39,714 nt of DNA, taken from the NCBI RefSeq assembly GCF_000613805.1, contig NZ_BAJR01000031.1:1-39714 (forward strand), read 5' to 3'. The notes below the pieces were generated by a model, which was not told the DNA's origin, did not search any database, and was given only the letters and a program-made list of their open reading frames with translations. Positions 35,078-39,714 of this stretch are shown piece after piece (position 1 is the first letter of the stretch; each line of letters begins with the position of its first letter). Made by a program: the position numbers and the translations under genes. The stretch comes from Phocaeicola paurosaccharolyticus JCM 15092. GTDB taxonomy: Bacteria; Bacteroidota; Bacteroidia; Bacteroidales; Bacteroidaceae.

Positions 35078-35939
35078 TTTCATATCTGTTATCTCTGTAA
35101 ATTACAATGGCTATTATGACACCTGTAATTTCATTGATTCTTGGACTACAGTTATTAGTTCATTTAGATATGAAATTATTATTATAGATAATGGATCAGA
35201 AATAAATGAAAGTATATTAATAAAAAACAGATATCCTAATATTATTACTTATAGGAGTGAAAAGAATCTTGGTTTCGCAGGTGCAAATAATATTGGAATT
35301 AAATTAGCAAAAGGAAATATACTTTTCTTCTTAAACAATGATACATTAATAATAAATGACACATTACCACAGTTCCTAAAAAAACTGAATTATAATAAAG
35401 TTGCAGGTATATCTCCTATTATTCTAAATCAGGATAAAGATTTCTCGATTCAATTTGCAGGATATACTGAGCTCTCCGAAATTACACTTAGAAACAAAGC
35501 ACTCACAAATTTTAAAGATGATAATAGATCAATAAAAACTGCATTTTTACATGGAGCAGCGATGGCTTTTAAAAGAGAAGCAATAGAAAATGTCGGAATT
35601 ATGAATGAAGATTATTTTCTATATTATGAGGAGTTTGATTGGTGTGAAAAGTTTAAAAAGAAAGGATATGAGATTTATGTAGAGCCATCTTTTAAAATCG
35701 TTCACAAGAATAGCGGCACAATAGGTTTAAATAGCCCAATAAAAGCTTACTATCTTACAAGAAACAGATTGTTATTTGCTTATAACAACCGTAGTAAATA
35801 CAAATTATTTTTTATAATTTTATATCATCTTTCTATAGCATACCCTTATAATTTAATTAGAACTCTAGTTTATGGTAAAAAAGAGATAGCAAAAGCTGAA
35901 ATTAGAGGTATTATAGATTATTTTAAAATAACAATATAA
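35064..35939 (+). CDS. Glycosyltransferase family 2 (rhamnosyltransferase-like)
   Basis: This 291-residue GT-A enzyme begins with VISVNYNGYYDTCNFIDSW, has EIIIIDNGS (near 36-44) and NLGFAGANNIGIKLAKG. The metal-binding stretch is FFLNNDT (near 93-99). HGAAMAFKREAIENVG and YFLYYEEFDWCEKFKKKGYEI follow, the latter giving the acceptor-side Asp. The pattern matches WbbL-type GT2 enzymes that often add rhamnose or a similar sugar. The actual donor and acceptor are unknown. It starts inside the end of the Wzy-like gene and is followed after 2 bases by the next glycosyltransferase. Confidence 0.9.
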   Translation: MDANNFISVISVNYNGYYDTCNFIDSWTTVISSFRYEIIIIDNGSEINESILIKNRYPNIITYRSEKNLGFAGANNIGIKLAKGNILFFLNNDTLIINDTLPQFLKKLNYNKVAGISPIILNQDKDFSIQFAGYTELSEITLRNKALTNFKDDNRSIKTAFLHGAAMAFKREAIENVGIMNEDYFLYYEEFDWCEKFKKKGYEIYVEPSFKIVHKNSGTIGLNSPIKAYYLTRNRLLFAYNNRSKYKLFFIILYHLSIAYPYNLIRTLVYGKKEIAKAEIRGIIDYFKITI

Positions 35940-35941
35940 TT

Positions 35942-37075
35942 ATGTTCATCATTCAATTACTTGACATATTATTTTTTATTATTAGTTCAATAACAGTTCT
36001 CTATCTGTTATTTTTCTCATTTGCTGCATTTTTCAAAAAAAATGATGCTTATCATAATACAAAAGCAAGGCACAGATTTGCAGTTCTTATACCTGCATAT
36101 AAAGATGATGATTATATTATTCCTACAGTAAGATCCGTAATGAGACAGGACTACCCTATTGATTGTTATGAAATAGTAGTAATTGCTGATCACCTTCATC
36201 CTGATACTATTTTAAGTCTTTCTCAACTTCCCATAACATTAGTTCAAGCTAATTTTATTAAAAGTTCAAAAACTAAAGCCTTAAAAGCCGCAACATCTAT
36301 TTTGAATGAAAACAACTATGATATCGCAGTAATCTTGAATGCAGACAACCTTGTTGATACTGACTACTTAATAAAAATAAACGAAACTTTTGAGGCTGGT
36401 TCAATTGCTATTCAAAGCCATAGGGTGCGACAAGAGAGATCTACTAATATATCAGTAATTGATGCTGTAGCTGATGAAATAAATAATACTATTACAAGAC
36501 TAGGCCATGTTGCCTTAGGACTCTCATCATCACTAAATGGCTCTGGTATGGCATTTGATTATTCATGGTTCAACGAAAATATAAATAAGCTATCAGACGA
36601 AGAAGATGAGAAGGCTTTAGAATCTTTATTATTAAAAGATAGAATATTTATAGATTATCTTGACGATGCTAACATATATGCAACTAAAATTGGTGGGAAA
36701 AATAAGTTTTATACTCAGAGGAGAAACTGGATACACTCTCATTATAGTTCATTCTTTGGGAATATTAAAAATCTTCCTAGTGCAATTGTAAGTGGCAATT
36801 TCGATTATGCTGACAGGATTATTCAATGGGGAATTTTCCCAAGAAGTATTATGTTTATTATTACTATTTTTTTTAGTACAATACTTCTATTTATAGAGTG
36901 GAGTTTAAGTATAAAATGGTTCATTTTATTTATTTTATTGCTTTTCTCAATGGCATTAGCTACACCAGATTACCTAGTTGATAATAAATTCAACAAATCA
37001 ATGAAAGCTATTCCTATTATTGCATTAAGTGCATTAATTAATTTATTATTTAAAAAGAGAAATCATTATGACTGA
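35942..37075 (+). CDS. Membrane glycosyltransferase family 2, first of a tandem pair
   Basis: This 377-residue protein has an N-terminal membrane segment (about 5-30), a cytoplasmic GT-A domain and two or three C-terminal hydrophobic segments (from about 295). Motifs are FAVLIPAYKDDDYI, YEIVVIADH, SKTKALKAA, VILNADNLVD, ALGLSSSLNGSGMAF and YTQRRNW. This is the layout of processive-type GT2 enzymes (hyaluronan or cellulose synthase relatives), but the DxD position reads N-A-D and the QxxRW position reads Q-R-R-N-W. These changes suggest altered or reduced activity. It shares length and motif order with the next gene, which it overlaps by 8 bases, so the two are a tandem duplication. Confidence 0.9.
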   Translation: MFIIQLLDILFFIISSITVLYLLFFSFAAFFKKNDAYHNTKARHRFAVLIPAYKDDDYIIPTVRSVMRQDYPIDCYEIVVIADHLHPDTILSLSQLPITLVQANFIKSSKTKALKAATSILNENNYDIAVILNADNLVDTDYLIKINETFEAGSIAIQSHRVRQERSTNISVIDAVADEINNTITRLGHVALGLSSSLNGSGMAFDYSWFNENINKLSDEEDEKALESLLLKDRIFIDYLDDANIYATKIGGKNKFYTQRRNWIHSHYSSFFGNIKNLPSAIVSGNFDYADRIIQWGIFPRSIMFIITIFFSTILLFIEWSLSIKWFILFILLLFSMALATPDYLVDNKFNKSMKAIPIIALSALINLLFKKRNHYD

Positions 37076-38225
37076 ATTTCTTAATATAACTTTTGCTATA
37101 TTATTTATTTATTTCGCAATATGTATATTATACATATCTGTTTTCTCTTTTGCCTCATTTTTCTTTCATCCAATAAAAATAACAAAAAAAAATATTTATA
37201 ATAAATTTGCTATTCTATTACCATCTTATAGAGAGGATGATGTAATAGATGACTCGGTTGATTCTCTAATATCTCAAAGCTACAGCAATATCAATTATGA
37301 TATACATGTAATATCAGATAGTATGTCAACAGAAACAAATGAGAGATTAATCCGTAAAAGGATTAACCTATATGAAGTTAAATTCGAGAACAGCTCAAAA
37401 GCAAAATCATTAAAATACGCCAGTAAATTATTACATAAATATGATTATGTTATAATTCTTGACGCTGACAATATTGTCCCATATAATTATATTGAAGATA
37501 TAAACTCATTCGTTTCAGAGACTGGATGTATAGCATTACAAACCCATCGTCAGTCCAAAAATATTGATAATAATATTTCTTATATGGATAGTGTTATTGA
37601 AGAGATGAATAATTCAATATACAGAAAAGGACATAATGCAATTAATATATCATCATCTATAATTGGTTCTGGAGTAGTATTAGATTATAAATGGTTTATC
37701 GAAAATGTACAAAACTTAGAAAGTACTGGAGAAGATAAAGAAATTGAAGAACAACTATTAAAACAAAATCACTTTATATATTATAACGAAGATATCATTT
37801 TCAAAGATGAAAAGGTAAGCAACAAAAAGAGCATAAAATATCAAAGAAGAAGATGGATAGGTACTCAATTCCATCTGCTTAAACTTTTGCTCTTCAATTT
37901 ACTCGTAGTAATAAAAAAAGGTAATATAAACTATATAATAAAAATTATAGAAACTATTATTTTACCAAAGAGTTTATTAATTGGTTTTCTATTTATTACA
38001 ACTTTAATTATTACAATTATTAGTCCTATTTTTTCTATAGTATGGTGGGGTATGCTTATTTTATTACTGACATCTTTGTATGCTGCAATTCCAAAATATT
38101 TGAGAGATAAAAGACTTATTATTGCTTTATCAAACTTACCACACTATTTTATGATGATGTTTGTAAACCTATTTAAAATAAAAAGTGCAAACAAGAGTTT
38201 TATTCACACTCAACATGGAGGTTAA
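37068..38225 (+). CDS. Membrane glycosyltransferase family 2, second of a tandem pair
   Basis: This 385-residue protein is a paralog of its upstream neighbour. It has an N-terminal membrane segment (about 6-32), a GT-A domain with FAILLPSYREDDVI, DIHVISDS, SKAKSLKYASKL, VIILDADNIVPYNYI and IGSGVVLDYKWF, then KYQRRRWIGTQF and C-terminal hydrophobic segments. Here the D-A-D and Q-R-R-R-W motifs are intact, so this copy is expected to be catalytically normal. Donor and acceptor are unknown. It starts within the previous gene and is followed after 2 bases by the acyltransferase, indicating translational coupling. Confidence 0.9.
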   Translation: MTEFLNITFAILFIYFAICILYISVFSFASFFFHPIKITKKNIYNKFAILLPSYREDDVIDDSVDSLISQSYSNINYDIHVISDSMSTETNERLIRKRINLYEVKFENSSKAKSLKYASKLLHKYDYVIILDADNIVPYNYIEDINSFVSETGCIALQTHRQSKNIDNNISYMDSVIEEMNNSIYRKGHNAINISSSIIGSGVVLDYKWFIENVQNLESTGEDKEIEEQLLKQNHFIYYNEDIIFKDEKVSNKKSIKYQRRRWIGTQFHLLKLLLFNLLVVIKKGNINYIIKIIETIILPKSLLIGFLFITTLIITIISPIFSIVWWGMLILLLTSLYAAIPKYLRDKRLIIALSNLPHYFMMMFVNLFKIKSANKSFIHTQHGG

Positions 38226-38227
38226 TA

Positions 38228-38818
38228 ATGACAATAAAAGAGTATATATATTCTCATAATAAGATTAAAAGTATATTTTACCGACTTATTATGCATCCAG
38301 TAAAGACAAGGCCTAATTGGTGGATTAGGCTTTTCATGAGGTTTTATACTAAACGAGGCAAAAAAAGTATAATATATAGAAGTGTTCGTAAAGACATTAC
38401 TCCATTTCATGACTTTCATTTAGGAGATTATTCAGTAATAGAAGATTGGTCATGCATCAATAATGCTGTAGGAGATGTCATTATAGGTTCACATACACGC
38501 ATTGGATTACACAATACTGTCATTGGACCAGTAATTATTGGAAACCATGTAAATATTGCTCAAGGAGTTGTTTTATCAGGAATGAATCACTCCTTTAATG
38601 ATCTATCAAGAAGGATAGATGAACAAAAAGTTGTCACCTCCCCTATCATTATTGATGATGATGTCTGGGTTGGAGCTAACTCTGTCATTCTAGCTGGTGT
38701 AAAAATTGGAAAGCATTGTGTCATTGGAGCAGGAAGTATAGTTACTAAAGATATTCCTGATTACACTATAGCAGTTGGTAATCCTGCTAGAATATATAAA
38801 AATTTATCAGATAAATAA
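38228..38818 (+). CDS. Hexapeptide-repeat acyltransferase (WcaF-like)
   Basis: This 196-residue protein is a left-handed beta-helix acyltransferase. The hexapeptide repeats run from about residue 65 to 185: VIEDWSCINNAVGDVIIGSH, then IGLHNTVIGPVIIGNHVNIA. The catalytic region has LSGMNHSF, with the His near 122, and the C-terminal coil has DDVWVGANSVILAGVKIG and CVIGAGSIVTKDIPD, ending with AVGNPARI. Such enzymes acetylate sugars in exopolysaccharides. It is the last plus-strand gene of the locus and its stop overlaps the 3' end of a convergent glycosyltransferase gene by 12 bases; no terminator is seen between them. Confidence 0.92.
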   Translation: MTIKEYIYSHNKIKSIFYRLIMHPVKTRPNWWIRLFMRFYTKRGKKSIIYRSVRKDITPFHDFHLGDYSVIEDWSCINNAVGDVIIGSHTRIGLHNTVIGPVIIGNHVNIAQGVVLSGMNHSFNDLSRRIDEQKVVTSPIIIDDDVWVGANSVILAGVKIGKHCVIGAGSIVTKDIPDYTIAVGNPARIYKNLSDK

Positions 38819-39714
38819 CTTAAATAGATTCTTCTTGTGAAGATATTTATCTAGATTACTACTTCTACATTTCAAGTAAAATTTAATTCTATCCTTGTAA
38901 TTTAAAGATTTTGCTGTTTGGCATACAGTATTAATCACATAATAAGTATATCTATCAATAACCTCAGAATAAGTCAAATTAGTTTTTTTAAATTTCTGAA
39001 CTTCTTTTAGAACCTCAATATAACAATCTACATTAAATAATGAGAATACTTTAGACATAGTAGAGTTACATCTAATTCGATGAAAAATGAGTTTTATATT
39101 CAAATAACCTATTTTATCAGACTGCAAAAACAACAAAAATGTGAAAAGCTCATCTTCATGAATAATATTGGGTAAAAATCTTATATTTAGTTTTCTAAAA
39201 TAATCAGTTTTTACAATATACAACCACGGTACAGCCCTAAATGAGTACGTTTCTAGCATCTTTTCTATCAGAGACTTTCCACAATACAACTCATCCTCAT
39301 TGAAATAATTTGATCTATTATAGTCCCAAGAAATTTCTTTTGCACCTTCTTCATAAATAATATTACCATCAAAAAAGAGTAAATCAAGATTATTCTTGTT
39401 ACATCTATCTAGACAAAGAAAAAGTGCATCTAAATTAAGAATATCATCGCTATCCATAAAATAGATATAATCGCCCTGTGCAATATCAATGGCAACATTT
39501 CTTGCAACAGACTGCCCATAGTTTTTCTGCTTGATAAAAATTATTCTCTTATCGTCATTAGCAAACTTATCAATAATATCACTGCTACCATCACTTGAAC
39601 CATCATCCACAATAATAATTTCTATATCTCTTAAAGTTTGATTTACAATACTAGATAATGATTCTTCCAAATAAGGAGCGGTATTATAGACAGGGATTAT
39701 TACAGAAACTTAGG
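38807..39714 (-). CDS. Glycosyltransferase family 2, 5' end cut by the window and probably frameshifted
   Basis: The protein is a GT2 enzyme: EIIIVDDGSSDGSSDI, FIKQKNYGQSVARN, IAQGDYIYFMDSDD (metal-binding D-S-D) and a conserved RAVPWLYIVKT, then IIHEDELFTFLL. The frame reads upstream into VSVIIPVYNTAPYLEES, the expected start of the fold, but meets a stop at 39710-39712 with no ATG in between. One missing G near 39709-39710 would turn C-C-T-A-A-G-T into PKV, the normal beginning. So the true start lies beyond or at the window edge. It is convergent with the exopolysaccharide locus and may belong to a neighbouring cluster. Confidence 0.82.

Noticed and set aside
1..39714. tRNA, rRNA or riboswitch genes
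   Set aside because: I looked through the intergenic regions and saw no cloverleaf or conserved rRNA sequence and no riboswitch core I could recognise. A covariance-model search would settle it.

Overview
The window is a low-GC chromosomal segment from a Bacteroidales bacterium (Bacteroides/Prevotella-like). The evidence is the gene content (a TonB-receptor-type outer-membrane barrel, DUF5686 protein, Nudix-type sugar regulator next to xylB/xylA, divergent pstS/pstCAB-phoU, 438-residue-class xylose isomerase), starts without obvious Shine-Dalgarno sequences, and many upstream boxes of the Bacteroidetes form TAnnTTTG. No rRNA, tRNA or CRISPR array was seen.

Layout. 1-5950: cutC, a frameshifted transglutaminase-type lipoprotein gene and lepA. 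6153-9288: a membrane-anchored LytTR regulator followed by an outer-membrane beta-barrel gene. 9436-15161: a small winged-helix protein, the rarA / 2-hydroxyacid dehydrogenase / C_GCAxxG gene run, and a DUF5686 outer-membrane protein. 15734-20293: phosphate uptake, with pstC-pstA-pstB-phoU on the minus strand and pstS divergent. 20345-23396: glnS, a DedA-family gene and tpx. 23494-23912: an internally deleted ISL3-like element carrying a 22-bp tandem repeat. 23961-28728: manC, then the xylose operon (Nudix regulator, xylB, xylA). 29076-38818: an exopolysaccharide locus on the plus strand with tightly overlapping genes, met at its 3' end by a convergent glycosyltransferase that runs off the window.

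How the genes work together. The exopolysaccharide locus encodes a stand-alone receiver, an initiating sugar-phosphate transferase fused to a degenerate receiver, a half-length TolC-like protein, a Wzz/GumC-type protein with a degenerate kinase domain, a Wzy/ligase-like membrane protein, three glycosyltransferases and a hexapeptide acyltransferase. I read it as a synthesis and export line whose first step may be controlled by a receiver. PstC carries an extra domain resembling one lobe of PstS. The xylose operon seems to be governed by a non-catalytic Nudix sensor.

Caution on sequence quality. Four genes (transglutaminase, pstB, xylA, Wzy-like) and probably the last glycosyltransferase are each broken by the loss of one base, at or next to a short homopolymer. 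Restoring one base gives a full-length family member each time. This pattern fits consensus errors better than real gene decay.
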